A stretch of DNA of 42,792 nt, from NCBI GenBank assembly GCA_013299055.1, contig JAAFKB010000029.1:1-42792 (forward strand). The letters are read 5' to 3'. The DNA comes from Sphaerotilus sp. (GTDB lineage Bacteria > Pseudomonadota > Gammaproteobacteria > Burkholderiales > Burkholderiaceae_C). Below the pieces are notes generated by a model that was not told the origin of the DNA, did no database searches, and saw only the letters and a program-made list of their open reading frames with translations. This document shows, piece after piece, positions 8,618 through 17,965 of this stretch (positions are counted from its first letter, which is position 1; every line of letters begins with the position of its first letter). The position numbers were made by a program, and so were the translations under genes.

Positions 8618-11272
8618 ATGAAAGCCTCAGAGATTCGCGCCACCTTCCTGAACTTCTTCGAGTCCAAGGGGCACCAGATCGTGGCCTCGTCGCCGGTCGT
8701 GCCGGGGGACGACCCGACGCTGCTGTTCACCAATGCGGGCATGAACCAGTTCAAGGACGTGTTCCTGGGCTTCGACAAGCGCCCGTACAGCCGCGCCACC
8801 ACCAGCCAGAAGTGCATCCGCGCCGGCGGCAAGCACAACGACCTCGACAACGTGGGCTACACCGCGCGCCACCACACGTTCTTCGAGATGCTGGGCAACT
8901 TCAGCTTCGGCGACTACTTCAAGCACGACGCGATCCAGTACGCCTGGGAGCTGCTGACCGAGCGGTTCGGGCTGCCCAAGGACAAGCTCTGGGTCACGGT
9001 GTACTCCGAGGACGACGAGGCTTACGAGATCTGGAACAAGGTGGTCGGTGTCCCGGCTGAGCGCATCGTGCGCATCGGGGACAACAAGGGCGGGCGTTAC
9101 CTGTCCGACAATTTCTGGATGATGGGCGACACGGGCCCCTGCGGCCCCTGCACCGAGATCTTCTACGACCACGGCCCGGACGTGGCCGGTGGTCCTCCGG
9201 GCAGCCCGGACGAGGACGGCGACCGCTACATCGAGATCTGGAACAACGTCTTCATGCAGTTCAACCGCACCGAAGACGGCGTGATGCACAAGCTGCCCAA
9301 GCCGTCGGTGGACACCGGCATGGGTCTGGAGCGGATCACGGCGGTGCTGCAGCACGTCCACGCGAACTACGAGATCGACCTGTTCGTGGCGCTGCTGGCC
9401 GCGGCCAAGAACGCGGTGGACTTCGCGGCCGGCGTGACCGATGGCGGTGCTGGCTGCGACGCGACCAGCCCGAGCCTGAAGGTCATCGCCGACCACATCC
9501 GCGCCTGCGCGTTCACGGTGGCCGATGGCGTGATCCCGGGCAACGCCGGTCGGGGCTTCGTGCTGCGCCGCATCGCCCGCCGCGCCATCCGCCACGGCTA
9601 CAAGCTGGGCGCCCGCGCACCGTTCTTCCACACGCTGGTGCATCCGCTGGCCGTGCAGATGGGCGACGCCTACCCGGAACTGCGGAGTAACGCCGACCGC
9701 ATCTTCAGCGTGCTGAAGCAGGAGGAAGAACGCTTCTTCCAGACCATCGCCAACGGCATGGAAATTCTGGACGGTGCGCTGGCAGCGGTCGAGGCATCGG
9801 GCACCAGGCAGATCGACGGTGACACCGCGTTCAAGCTGCACGATACCTACGGCTTCCCGGTGGACCTGACCGCCGACGTGTGCCGCGAGCGTGGCGTGAC
9901 GGTCGATCAGGCCGGTTTCGAGGCGGCGATGAACCGCCAGCGCGACCAGGCCCGCGCCGCCGGCAAGTTCAAGATGGCGGCCGGCCTGTCGTACAGCGGC
10001 GTGCCGACCGCGTTCCACGGCTATGAGCACCTCGCCTGCGAGACCTCGAAGGTCGTTGCGGTCTATGTGGACGGCAGCCAGGTCGAGCAGGCGAACGCCG
10101 GCGATGACGCCGTGATCGTGCTCGATCACACCCCGTTCTACGCCGAAAGCGGTGGGCAGGCGGGCGACACAGGCGAGCTGCGCAACGGCACGACCCGCGT
10201 GGTTGTCGAGGACACGTTCAAGATTCAAGCCGACGTGTTCGGCCACCACGGCCGCATTGCCGAAGGTTCGGTCAAGGTCGGCGACACGTTCGCGGCCAAG
10301 GTGGACGCCGAACTGCGCGTGAAGATCGTGCGCAACCACAGCGCGACGCACCTGATGCACAAGGCGCTGCGCGAAGTGCTCGGCGCCCACGTCCAGCAGA
10401 AGGGTTCGCAGGTCACGGCCGACCGCACCCGCTTCGACTTCGCGCACAACGCGCCCATGACCGACGCGGAAATCCGGCAAGTCGAGGCCCTTGTCAACGC
10501 CGAGATCCTCGCCAACGCCGCCGCGAACGCCGAGGTGATGGCGCTCGACGATGCGCAGAAGTCCGGCGCGATGATGCTGTTCGGCGAGAAGTACGGCGAG
10601 ACCGTGCGCGTGCAGACGATCGGCTCCAGCAAGGAACTCTGCGGTGGTGTCCACGTTCGGCGCACGGGCGACATCGGCGTGTTCAAGATCGTGGCCGAGT
10701 CGGGTGTCGCGGCGGGTATTCGCCGAGTCGAGGCGGTGACGGGCGACGGCGCGCTGGCGTATCTGCAGTCGCTGGAAGCCACGGTGAACAGTGTGGCGGG
10801 TGCGCTCAAGGCCGCGCCGGCCGAGATCGCCCACCGCATCGGCAGCCTGCAGGACCAACTGCGGGCGCTGGAGAAGGAAGTCATCGCGCTGAAGGGCAGG
10901 CTGGCGTCGAACCAGGGGGACGCGCTGGTGGCACAGGCGATCGACCTGAACGGGCTGAAGGTGCTGGCCGCTGTCCTGGAAGGGGCGGACGCGGCCACGC
11001 TGCGCACGACGATGGACCAGCTCAAGAACAAGCTGAAGACGGCGGCGATCGTGCTGGCAGCGGTCGATGGCGCGAAGGTGCAGATCGCGGCAGGGGTCAC
11101 GGCCGACTCGACGGGCAAGGTCAAGGCCGGCGAGCTGGTCAACTTCGTCGCGCAGCAGGTCGGCGGCAAGGGCGGTGGCAAGCCGGACATGGCGATGGCC
11201 GGCGGCACCGATGCGAGCAAGCTGGCCGGTGCGCTGGCGAGCGTGCGCGGTTGGGTGTCGGAGAGGATCTGA
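8618..11272 (+). CDS. alaS: Alanyl-tRNA synthetase
   Basis: An 884-residue class II synthetase that charges tRNA-Ala. The N-terminal catalytic core has the typical [11 protein letters not shown] start and [19 protein letters not shown]. The editing domain has its zinc ligands H574 and H578 (HSATH) together with C675 and H679 (CGGVH). The C-terminal DHHA1 domain ends with the glycine-rich [15 protein letters not shown]. The start is taken at [10 protein letters not shown] (8618), where the family similarity begins; an upstream in-frame ATG at 8561 lies at the predicted transcription start and adds non-conserved residues. A small conserved gene follows 2 bases downstream. Confidence 0.97.
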   Translation: MKASEIRATFLNFFESKGHQIVASSPVVPGDDPTLLFTNAGMNQFKDVFLGFDKRPYSRATTSQKCIRAGGKHNDLDNVGYTARHHTFFEMLGNFSFGDYFKHDAIQYAWELLTERFGLPKDKLWVTVYSEDDEAYEIWNKVVGVPAERIVRIGDNKGGRYLSDNFWMMGDTGPCGPCTEIFYDHGPDVAGGPPGSPDEDGDRYIEIWNNVFMQFNRTEDGVMHKLPKPSVDTGMGLERITAVLQHVHANYEIDLFVALLAAAKNAVDFAAGVTDGGAGCDATSPSLKVIADHIRACAFTVADGVIPGNAGRGFVLRRIARRAIRHGYKLGARAPFFHTLVHPLAVQMGDAYPELRSNADRIFSVLKQEEERFFQTIANGMEILDGALAAVEASGTRQIDGDTAFKLHDTYGFPVDLTADVCRERGVTVDQAGFEAAMNRQRDQARAAGKFKMAAGLSYSGVPTAFHGYEHLACETSKVVAVYVDGSQVEQANAGDDAVIVLDHTPFYAESGGQAGDTGELRNGTTRVVVEDTFKIQADVFGHHGRIAEGSVKVGDTFAAKVDAELRVKIVRNHSATHLMHKALREVLGAHVQQKGSQVTADRTRFDFAHNAPMTDAEIRQVEALVNAEILANAAANAEVMALDDAQKSGAMMLFGEKYGETVRVQTIGSSKELCGGVHVRRTGDIGVFKIVAESGVAAGIRRVEAVTGDGALAYLQSLEATVNSVAGALKAAPAEIAHRIGSLQDQLRALEKEVIALKGRLASNQGDALVAQAIDLNGLKVLAAVLEGADAATLRTTMDQLKNKLKTAAIVLAAVDGAKVQIAAGVTADSTGKVKAGELVNFVAQQVGGKGGGKPDMAMAGGTDASKLAGALASVRGWVSERI

Positions 11273-11274
11273 GC

Positions 11275-11784
11275 ATGACCGCAGTGCCGGATGCCGAAGA
11301 AGTCGATCCCTTTGCGCCAGTCCAGTCCCCGCGCCTGTGGCGCGACGAGATCTGGACCGCCAAGGTCATCAAGAACGAAGGCGACGAGGGCTGGGCGGTG
11401 TCGATGACGCGCCACGGCGAATCCGAACCCGCGCTCGTCGCCCCGTGGACCATGGGCCGCGACAAGAAGAACCCCAAGCCACTGGACATGGCGGCGTTCA
11501 ACACCTGGGTGAAGACCGCCTCCGAGGTGCTGCGCCGCCACGAGCAGCAGCTCCACGCGATGCTGCACAAGAGCGCCTACGTCTCGACAGACAACGGCCG
11601 GGTGCTGGTGACGCTGGACATCGTGCCGGACGACATCGAGCCGAGCGCGACGCTGCGGGCTTTCGATGCGGACGGGGGCGAGCTGGCGGCGGTCAAGGTG
11701 TCGCCGGGCTTCAAGCTCAACGGGGCGTCGGCGCTCGCCTGGGTCGAAGCGGAGTTCGCCCGCCCCGCCTCGTCACAGCGGTGA
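11275..11784 (+). CDS. Conserved hypothetical protein downstream of alaS
   Basis: A 169-residue acidic, soluble protein starting 2 bases after the alaS stop (MTAVPDAEEVDPFAP), so probably cotranscribed. It contains PALVAPWTMGRDKKNPKPLD in the middle, a helix (FNTWVKTASEVLRRHEQQLHA), and a C-terminal beta-rich part (VLVTLDIVPDDIEPSATLRAFD). No catalytic motif, signal peptide or membrane segment is visible. I recognise the type as a burkholderial conserved hypothetical protein but know no function. Its last 12 bases overlap the 3' end of the convergent ATP-grasp gene. Confidence 0.85.
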   Translation: MTAVPDAEEVDPFAPVQSPRLWRDEIWTAKVIKNEGDEGWAVSMTRHGESEPALVAPWTMGRDKKNPKPLDMAAFNTWVKTASEVLRRHEQQLHAMLHKSAYVSTDNGRVLVTLDIVPDDIEPSATLRAFDADGGELAAVKVSPGFKLNGASALAWVEAEFARPASSQR

Positions 11785-12714
11785 GACCTTGCGGCGCCAG
11801 TGCCCGCCAAGTTCGACCGCGAAGCTCTGCGGAATGAACCGCTCGAAGCCCGCGCCAGGGTAGTTGGTCAGCTCACCCACATAGACCCGGTCGTTCACCA
11901 CATAGCAGTCCACCCGCAGGAACTCGAAGTCCTGCGCCAGTCGCCGCGTGATCTCGATCATCTCGGCCAGCGGTGCGGGGCGCGGGTCGGGTGCGTGGTT
12001 GGGCAGGGTCAGGCGCACCGGCAGCAGCTGCCAATCGGTGTCATAGAGGTTGCGTGTGTGGCGGCAGAAGCGGCCCCGGTCCACCTGGATGAAGCGCACC
12101 GCGCCACCGACCACGTACAGCTTGTAGTCCGCCGGCACACTGCCGCGCTCATCGACCAGCAGCGTTTCGGCGATGACCTTGCCACGCAGACGGTCATAGC
12201 ACCACTCGCGGTTCATGCGCCCGTACTCGCTGTCCAGCCAGCGTTGCAAGGTCAGGCGCAGCTGGGCTGCGTCGGTGTCCTCGCCTGGCCGCAGGAACAG
12301 CACCTGGCCGCTGCCGACTGTCGGCTTGAGCACGCAGGGACGCGGCAGCGTCTCCAGCGGCACTGCCGCCGCGTGGGTCCACAGTCCGAGCGCGGGCACC
12401 AGGTACCGTGGTCCGACCGTGCGTGCCACATGCTCGCGGGTGAGCGCCTTGTCGGCGGCGACGTGCAGCAGCGGCGAGCGGCAGCGCAGCATGTAGGCGT
12501 GGACGTGCTCGTTGAAGGTGCGCGGCCGGTCGTAGTCGGGCCAGACGCCGAAGTAGAGCCGGTAGCCGATCGCCAGGTAGCGTCGATCCGACAACCACAT
12601 CCCCAGCTGCCGTGCGAGCAGCAGGTCCGGTCGGCGGATCCGTGCGACCCGGCGGGCGAGGTAGCGCATGCGGGCACCCAGCCCGATCGGTGACGAAGAG
12701 GTGGTGACAGGCAT
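11773..12714 (-). CDS. TupA-like ATP-grasp family protein
   Basis: A 313-residue protein resembling the TupA-like ATP-grasp family, which is found in polysaccharide and polyglutamate-type biosynthesis clusters. Signs are the basic helical N-terminus, FNEHVHAYMLR, HVAADK, the nucleotide-binding CVLKPTVGSGQVLFL, PADYKLYVVGGAVRFIQVD with R/H residues after it, FLRVDCYVV and VGELTNYPGAGFERF near the C-terminus. These enzymes ligate a carboxylate to an amine; the substrate is unknown. It lies 28 bases downstream of a glycosyltransferase on the same strand, which suggests a shared cell-surface glycan task. The start has no clear Shine-Dalgarno; internal Met16 is an alternative. Confidence 0.85.
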   Translation of the reverse strand: MPVTTSSSPIGLGARMRYLARRVARIRRPDLLLARQLGMWLSDRRYLAIGYRLYFGVWPDYDRPRTFNEHVHAYMLRCRSPLLHVAADKALTREHVARTVGPRYLVPALGLWTHAAAVPLETLPRPCVLKPTVGSGQVLFLRPGEDTDAAQLRLTLQRWLDSEYGRMNREWCYDRLRGKVIAETLLVDERGSVPADYKLYVVGGAVRFIQVDRGRFCRHTRNLYDTDWQLLPVRLTLPNHAPDPRPAPLAEMIEITRRLAQDFEFLRVDCYVVNDRVYVGELTNYPGAGFERFIPQSFAVELGGHWRRKVSPL

Positions 12715-12742
12715 CGGGTCGGCGCAATCGGCTCGGAATGGC

Positions 12743-13792
12743 TCAGGTCAGGTGGGTGCGCAGTGCGCGGAACCAGCGGCGCAACCGACCGGAGGTGTTG
12801 GTCATGGCCATGCGCGTGGCCCAGGCCGTTGGCACCAGCAGCACCACTGCGAGCCAGAGCTGGGCGACCCGCCGCTCGGCCCAGGTGTAGCCTGGACAGG
12901 CCGCCAGCGATGCCGCTTGCATTCGCAGCAGGGACGTGGGCGTGTCGTTCGGATAGGGATGGCGGTCAGGTTCGGTGCGCAGTGACAGTGCGCGGCTGCG
13001 CAGGGTCCACGGCGCATGCAGCGGCGGCGGCGGCACGGCATGGCCATCCACGCGCGCGAGCAGCGCCAGCGCCGCGGCACGCCGGTGGTGTTCGATGCGC
13101 AGCACGTCGCCATGCCGGGTCGGAATGTTGCCGAAGCAGCCCCGCGAGCGGTTGGCGGTGGAGTGAATGCGGTAGGCGCCCAGAGCCTGCGGTGCGCTGA
13201 CCACGTGACCGTTGAACGCGCTCAGCAGGAACGGCGGGGTGTCCGCTGCCCGGCGCCAGGCGGCTTCTTCGAGCGGAAAGTAGCGGTCGATGGCGCTGCG
13301 GCGGTAGAGATTGCCACTGGAGGGTGGGCCGCCGTAGGTGCCGAAACGTTCGATGAGCAGGTCGACCCGGCCCTCGTGCATCAAGAAGGGGATCTGGCGG
13401 CCCATGCAGGCGCCGTCCGAGGCGATGCAGCGCAGCGGGAACTGGATCTTGGCCACCCCGTCCCGCATCCAGGCGGCGCAGGTGGCGAGCGCGTCCGGAT
13501 CGAGCAGGTCATCGGCGTCCAGAAACAGCACCCACTCGCCCTGGCTCATCGCCAGACCGGCATTCATGGCACTGGCCTGACCGCGGTTTTCCTGGCCGTA
13601 CCAGGTCTGGATGCGGTGGCCGTAACGCGCCATCACCGTCCGCGAATCGTCGGTGGAGGCGTCGTCACAGACGATGGTCTCGACCTCGATGCCGCGTGCC
13701 GCAGCCGAGGTTTCCTGCGCCAGCGCACTGTCGATGGCCGCACCCAGGTAGCGGCCATAGTTGAAGTTGTTGATGAGAATGGAGATGCGCAT
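12743..13792 (-). CDS. Family 2 glycosyltransferase
   Basis: A 349-residue GT-A fold transferase. The N-terminus MRISILINNFNYGRYLGAAI, the nucleotide-sugar-binding DDASTDDSRTVM, and the DxD-type FLDADDLLDPDALA are all in the expected order. The acceptor region follows, and the C-terminal part has one likely hydrophobic segment (VAQLWLAVVLLVPTAW). It is therefore probably membrane-associated and transfers a sugar to a surface polysaccharide or lipid carrier. The start at 13792 is where conserved sequence begins; an in-frame extension to 13921 lacks GT2 character. It forms a likely pair with the ATP-grasp gene downstream. Sugar donor and acceptor are unknown. Confidence 0.92.
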   Translation of the reverse strand: MRISILINNFNYGRYLGAAIDSALAQETSAAARGIEVETIVCDDASTDDSRTVMARYGHRIQTWYGQENRGQASAMNAGLAMSQGEWVLFLDADDLLDPDALATCAAWMRDGVAKIQFPLRCIASDGACMGRQIPFLMHEGRVDLLIERFGTYGGPPSSGNLYRRSAIDRYFPLEEAAWRRAADTPPFLLSAFNGHVVSAPQALGAYRIHSTANRSRGCFGNIPTRHGDVLRIEHHRRAAALALLARVDGHAVPPPPLHAPWTLRSRALSLRTEPDRHPYPNDTPTSLLRMQAASLAACPGYTWAERRVAQLWLAVVLLVPTAWATRMAMTNTSGRLRRWFRALRTHLT

Positions 13793-13883
13793 GCGAGGCC
13801 CAGGAGTAACACAAGGATACTGGCTCGCGGTGTGTGCAGAAATCCCGTTGATCAGGCATGTGGCCCGCCTGAACGCAGGGGGA

Positions 13884-14888
13884 TCAGGGGGAGGCCGCAA
13901 TGGCCTCGGGATAGAGACCATGCACCCGCCCGAACAGCCGGGTCAGCCCGAGCAGCACGTCAATCTGCGGCGTGGGCAGTCCGACACGCTGGCCGATTTC
14001 GCGCACGGCGGTGACGATCGCGTCCAGCTCGATTGGCCGGCCAGCGTCCACATCCTGCAGCATCGAAGTCTTGAACGCGCCCAGCCTGGCCGTGACCAGA
14101 TGCCGCTCCTCGGGAGGCTGTGCGATGTGGCAACCGATGCGCTCGCCGATCCGGGCGGCCTCGGCCATCGCGTCGGTGCAGAACTGGCGGGTCAGCGGGT
14201 CGGCCAGCACGCGGTCGATGGTGGCGCCGGTGAGGGCGGAGATGGGGTTCATCGTCAGGTTGCCCCAGAGTTTGTACCAGATGTCTGCCCGCACATTGGC
14301 CGAGTGCGTCACGTCGAATCCCGCCGCCGCCAGCAGCGCCACCACCTGCGCCGAGCGTGCGCTGTGCCCGCCGAGCGGTTCGCCGATGACCAGCCCTTGC
14401 CCCATGCGGTGCTGGACCAGACCTGGCTCGGGCACGGCGGTGCTGGCGTGGACGACACAGCCCAGCACACGGCGCAGCGGGATGGCCTCGCGGATGGCGC
14501 CGCCGGGGTCCACGCTGTCCAGCGGTGCATCGCCCAGCACCGGCTGGCCTTCGAGGAACCACCATGGCACGCCGTTCATGGCAGGCAGGACGACGGTTTC
14601 AGGGCCCAGCAGCGGCCCGATCTGGCGGGCGACCTGTGACAGGGCCGGGCCTTTGACCGCGAGGATGACGAGATCCTGTTCCCCTAGATCGGCGGCGTGT
14701 TCCGACACGGCCGCCACGGGTGCCTGCAGCAGTGCATCGCCCTGGCGCAAGCGCCAGCCGTGGTGCCGCAGAGCGTCGAGCGTGGCACCACGGGCGATGG
14801 CGCTCACCTGCGCCTGCCCGCTGGCCGCCAGGCGCGTGCCGATGAAACCGCCGATCGCACCAGCGCCGAGGATGCAAATGTTTTTCAT
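13884..14888 (-). CDS. panE: 2-dehydropantoate 2-reductase family protein (PanE-like)
   Basis: A 334-residue NADPH-dependent reductase that by family converts ketopantoate to pantoate in coenzyme A synthesis. The Rossmann motif GAGAIGG is at residues 8-14, and the catalytic-lysine region is WYKLWGNLTMNPISALTG (K206). PAMNGVPWWF near residue 103 is also typical. Many genomes hold several paralogues that reduce other 2-oxoacids, so the exact substrate is less sure than the family. The stop lies 91 bases upstream of the glycosyltransferase start. The thioesterase gene upstream ends 16 bases before this start, so these two are likely cotranscribed. Confidence 0.88.
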   Translation of the reverse strand: MKNICILGAGAIGGFIGTRLAASGQAQVSAIARGATLDALRHHGWRLRQGDALLQAPVAAVSEHAADLGEQDLVILAVKGPALSQVARQIGPLLGPETVVLPAMNGVPWWFLEGQPVLGDAPLDSVDPGGAIREAIPLRRVLGCVVHASTAVPEPGLVQHRMGQGLVIGEPLGGHSARSAQVVALLAAAGFDVTHSANVRADIWYKLWGNLTMNPISALTGATIDRVLADPLTRQFCTDAMAEAARIGERIGCHIAQPPEERHLVTARLGAFKTSMLQDVDAGRPIELDAIVTAVREIGQRVGLPTPQIDVLLGLTRLFGRVHGLYPEAIAASP

Positions 14889-14904
14889 GGGTGACCAGTC
14901 TGTT

Positions 14905-15411
14905 TCAGCTCACGATGTAGGCTGCAGCCCCGGTGGCAATCAGCAAGCCTTCGTCATTGTGGAGGCGCATCTGGGTTGAACCGACCCGCCCACCCAGCCG
15001 CGTGACCTCGGCGCTGGCGATGAAGTGCTGGCCGATGCCCTGGCGCAGGTAGTCGATGCGCAGGTCGATCGTGCCCATGCGCCCGAAGCGGTGCATCACC
15101 TGCTCGGTCGATTCGTCGGGATGTTTTTCACCGATGGCGGTGGTCAGGGCAAAACCCCCCACGGCGTCGAGTGCGGCCGAGATCACGCCGCCGTGCAGCC
15201 GTCCATAGAGGAAATGCCCGACGAGTTCCGGGCGCATCTCGAAGCGCAGACGTGGCGCTGCGGGATCGAGTGAGTCGACCTTCAGGCCGAGGACCGTGTT
15301 GAAGGTGAGGCGCTGCTCCCAGAGTTCGGTGATGGCGAGGTGCAGGCGCTGCTGTTCCTCGCTGGTGCGGCGCTGGACGGATTTGGTGTGGGCGTGGGCA
15401 TTGTGCGGCAT
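14905..15411 (-). CDS. yigI: YigI-type acyl-CoA thioesterase (hotdog fold)
   Basis: A 168-residue hotdog-fold protein. The HGGVISAALDAVGG motif is the conserved helix with the catalytic-site pattern of PaaI-type thioesterases. The later segments RMGTIDLRIDYLRQG, RLGGRVGSTQMRLHND and ATGAAAYIVS closely follow the E. coli YigI pattern as I remember it. YigI hydrolyses medium- and long-chain acyl-CoA. It probably releases CoA from unwanted acyl-CoAs, which fits the acyl-CoA genes elsewhere in the window. It is divergent from the DUF1624 gene, with a 47-base gap. Confidence 0.88.
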   Translation of the reverse strand: MPHNAHAHTKSVQRRTSEEQQRLHLAITELWEQRLTFNTVLGLKVDSLDPAAPRLRFEMRPELVGHFLYGRLHGGVISAALDAVGGFALTTAIGEKHPDESTEQVMHRFGRMGTIDLRIDYLRQGIGQHFIASAEVTRLGGRVGSTQMRLHNDEGLLIATGAAAYIVS

Positions 15412-15458
15412 GGTGCGGACGATGTTAGCGGGAGGAGGGTTGCGCTATCGTCGCGTGC

Positions 15459-16205
15459 ATGACGCTGCCTGCACGCCCCGACCGATTCGACCGACTGGAC
15501 GCCCTGCGCGGGCTGGCGATGGTCTGGATGACCGGCTTTCACCTGGCCTTCGACCTGAACCAGTTCCACCTGATCCCGCGCCAGAATTTCTATGCCGATC
15601 CGTTCTGGACCCTGCAGCGCATGGCCATCGTGACGCTGTTTCTGGGCTGCGTCGGGCTGTCGCAGGCGGTGGCGCAGGCGCAGCAGGTGGACGACTCGCG
15701 CTTCTGGCGGCGGTGGGTGCACATCGCGGGCTGTGCGCTGCTGGTGAGTGCCGGGTCGGCGCTGATGTTTCCGCGCAGCTGGATCAGCTTCGGGGTGCTG
15801 CACGCGGTGGCGGTGATGCTGCTGACCGTGCGGGGGCTGCGGCCGGTGCGGTTGCCCGCGTGGGGCTGGATCGTGCTGGGGGGGGCGGTGCTGGCGGTGG
15901 CGTCGAGCGTGTCGCATCCGCTGTTCGATGCGCGCTGGAGCAACTGGCTGGGGCTGACCACCCGCAAGCCGATCACCGAGGACCATGTCCCGCTGCTGCC
16001 GTGGTTCGGCGTCGTGGCGGTGGGGGTGGGGGTGGGGCAGTGGGTGCTGAGGCACCGCCCGTCGCTGCTGCAGGGCGGATTGCCTGCTTCGCTGCAGCCG
16101 CTGGCGCGGCTGGGGCGGTGGTCGCTGGCGTACTACATGCTGCACCAGCCCGTGCTGATCGGGCTGGTGATGGCCGCAGCGTGGACCAAGGCGCAGGCTT
16201 ACTGA
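15459..16205 (+). CDS. DUF1624 / heparan-alpha-glucosaminide N-acetyltransferase-like membrane protein
   Basis: A 248-residue integral membrane protein with about seven hydrophobic segments. It begins with the family hallmark RFDRLDALRGLAMVWMTGFHLAFDLN. HGSNAT-type proteins move acetyl groups across membranes to sugars; bacterial members of this short class have no proven substrate. The C-terminal SLAYYMLHQPVLIG is also characteristic. The coding strand has an 8-G homopolymer (15878-15885) and a G-quadruplex-type tract (16022-16044). There is no good Shine-Dalgarno at the usual spacing. The last 7 bases overlap the convergent ppiC gene. Confidence 0.88.
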   Translation: MTLPARPDRFDRLDALRGLAMVWMTGFHLAFDLNQFHLIPRQNFYADPFWTLQRMAIVTLFLGCVGLSQAVAQAQQVDDSRFWRRWVHIAGCALLVSAGSALMFPRSWISFGVLHAVAVMLLTVRGLRPVRLPAWGWIVLGGAVLAVASSVSHPLFDARWSNWLGLTTRKPITEDHVPLLPWFGVVAVGVGVGQWVLRHRPSLLQGGLPASLQPLARLGRWSLAYYMLHQPVLIGLVMAAAWTKAQAY

Positions 16206-17011
16206 GCGCCGAACTTGTAGTCGGTCTTGGCCTTGGCCTTCAGGTCTTCACGGAACTTGTTCATCTTGGCCTGCTGCAGGCGCTGGCTGAGCTGCGGCTT
16301 GACCTCGTCCAGGCTCGGGAAGCTGGCGGTGCGTGTGTCATCCAGCTGGATGATGTGGTAGCCGAACTGGCTCTTCACCGCGGTTTCGGTGAACTTGCCC
16401 TTTTCCAGCTTGGTCATGGCTTCCGAAAACTCGGGGACGAAGTTGCCCGGTGCGGCCCAGTCCAGATCGCCGCCGTTGGGGGCCGAGCCCGGATCCTTGG
16501 AGTTGGCCTTGGCGAGGTCGTCGAACTTGGCGCCGGCCTTGAGCTGGGCGATGAGCGCCTTGGCCTCGTCTTCCTTCTCGACCAGGATGTGGCGGGCACG
16601 GTATTCGTTGCCACCTGCACCGCCCGCGCCCTTGAGCTTGTCGTACTCGGCCTTGAGTTCCGCGTCCGAGACGGTGTTCTTCTTCTGGTAGTCGTTGAAC
16701 AGCTCGCGGATCAGCAGGCTCTGGCGGGCCACGTCCATCTGGCTGCGGTATTCCTCGCTGCGCTGCAGGCCACGCGCTTCGGCTTCCTGCACGAAGATCT
16801 CGCGCAGCACGAGTTCGTCCTTGACCTGCTGCTCCAGCTCCGGTGTGCGCGGCTGGTTGCCTTGCTTGGTGACCTGGGTCATGAACGACTCGAAGCGTGC
16901 CTTGGGCACTGCCTTGCCGTTGACGATGGCGATGTTCTGGGCCGAGGCCAGCGCCGGCAGCAGGGCCGCCGCGAGAGCGACGGCGGACACGGCGAACGAG
17001 AGCTTCTTCAT
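16199..17011 (-). CDS. Periplasmic parvulin-type peptidyl-prolyl isomerase (Par27-like)
   Basis: A 270-residue protein with a clear Sec signal peptide (MKKLSFAVSAVALAAALLPA then LASA), predicted to be cut before Q25. An N-terminal SurA-like helical chaperone region (NGKAVPKARFESFM, VKDELVLREIFVQEAEARGL) is followed by a rotamase domain (RARHILVEKEDEAKALI ... GGDLDWAAPGNFVPEF ... TKSQFGYHIIQLDD-like pattern). The architecture fits Bordetella Par27, which assists folding of outer-membrane and secreted proteins. It is the last gene of a minus-strand run behind bolA, with a 15-base gap. Confidence 0.93.
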   Translation of the reverse strand: MKKLSFAVSAVALAAALLPALASAQNIAIVNGKAVPKARFESFMTQVTKQGNQPRTPELEQQVKDELVLREIFVQEAEARGLQRSEEYRSQMDVARQSLLIRELFNDYQKKNTVSDAELKAEYDKLKGAGGAGGNEYRARHILVEKEDEAKALIAQLKAGAKFDDLAKANSKDPGSAPNGGDLDWAAPGNFVPEFSEAMTKLEKGKFTETAVKSQFGYHIIQLDDTRTASFPSLDEVKPQLSQRLQQAKMNKFREDLKAKAKTDYKFGAQ

Positions 17012-17026
17012 GGAGTGCGGAACCTT

Positions 17027-17302
17027 TTAGAGAGTGAGGAATTCAATCGCCAACGCATGGATACCCAGGGGGATCAACTCGGCGACGGCATCATACACAA
17101 GCCGATGTCGGGCAATTCTGGGCAATCCGGTGAACCGTTCCGAGTGGATGCGGACCCGGAAATGCCGTCCGGAAGCGGCGCCCGCATGCCCGGCGTGGAG
17201 ATGACTTTCGTCGATGACCTCCAGCGCCGAGGGACTCAGATGCTGGTGCAGCGCCTGCTCGATGGCGAGGGCGGTGACGCCAAAGGAGGGGATGGCGTCC
17301 AT
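17027..17302 (-). CDS. bolA: BolA family protein
   Basis: A 91-residue protein starting at MDAIPSFGVT (17302), 2 bases after the yciB stop codon. It has the BolA layout: helix, VIDESHLHAGHAG with the conserved His residues, beta strand HFRVRIHSERF, and the signature GLPRIARHRLVYDAVAELI. BolA proteins bind [2Fe-2S] clusters with monothiol glutaredoxins and influence envelope and stress gene expression. The tight spacing to yciB implies translational coupling. The frame stays open upstream of 17302, but that part overlaps yciB and is not BolA. Confidence 0.92.
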   Translation of the reverse strand: MDAIPSFGVTALAIEQALHQHLSPSALEVIDESHLHAGHAGAASGRHFRVRIHSERFTGLPRIARHRLVYDAVAELIPLGIHALAIEFLTL

Positions 17303-17304
17303 GC

Positions 17305-17928
17305 TTACTCGCTGTCGGGGGACTTTAGGTGGCGCGTCAGGTAGAAACCTTGAGCGACCATGAACACGAGCATGAGGCCCATGCCACCGAAGGACTTGAA
17401 GGAGACCCAGGTGCTGGTGTCGTAGGTGTAGGCCACCCACAGGTTGAGCACGCCCATGAAGCTGAAGAACGCGATCCAGGCCAGGTTCAGGTTGCGCCAG
17501 ACAAAGGCCGGCAGCTCGATCTGTTCGCCCATCATCAGCTTCAGCAGGTTCTTGCCCGCCAGGAGGGGACTGAGCCAGAACGCGGCGGCCATCACCCAGT
17601 ACAGCACGCTGGGCTTCCACTTGATGAAGGTGTCGTTGTGGAAATAGATCGTCGCGCCACCCATGACCGTCACCAGCCCGAGGCTGACCCACAGCATCGT
17701 GTCCACCTTCTGGCCGCGCACCTTCAGGTACACCACCTGCAGCATGGTGGCCAGGATGACCACCACCGTGGCCAGCAGCACAGGCGCTTCCTTGGGCCCG
17801 ACCACGCCGGACATCATGAAGCCGAACCAGTCATTGGCCAGCGCAGCGGCTTCGTCGGGACGTTTCTCGGCCTGGTTGAAAGTCAGGAAAAACAGGACGA
17901 TGGGCAGGAAGTCGAGGATGATTTTCAT
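17305..17928 (-). CDS. yciB: Septation protein A / inner-membrane protein YciB (IspZ)
   Basis: A 207-residue integral membrane protein with five to six hydrophobic segments. The start MKIILDFLPIVLFF is a YciB hallmark, and the segments GGATIYFHNDTFIKWKPSV and WRNLNLAWIAFFSFMGVLNLWVAY are highly typical. YciB acts in cell-envelope integrity and septation with divisome proteins. The start at 17928 is preferred over in-frame upstream codons because similarity begins there. It lies 37 bases after selO and 2 bases before bolA. Confidence 0.95.
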   Translation of the reverse strand: MKIILDFLPIVLFFLTFNQAEKRPDEAAALANDWFGFMMSGVVGPKEAPVLLATVVVILATMLQVVYLKVRGQKVDTMLWVSLGLVTVMGGATIYFHNDTFIKWKPSVLYWVMAAAFWLSPLLAGKNLLKLMMGEQIELPAFVWRNLNLAWIAFFSFMGVLNLWVAYTYDTSTWVSFKSFGGMGLMLVFMVAQGFYLTRHLKSPDSE

Positions 17929-17965
17929 GGTGGGCGCGAGTCTAGCGAAGCAGCTGCCCCGGTCT

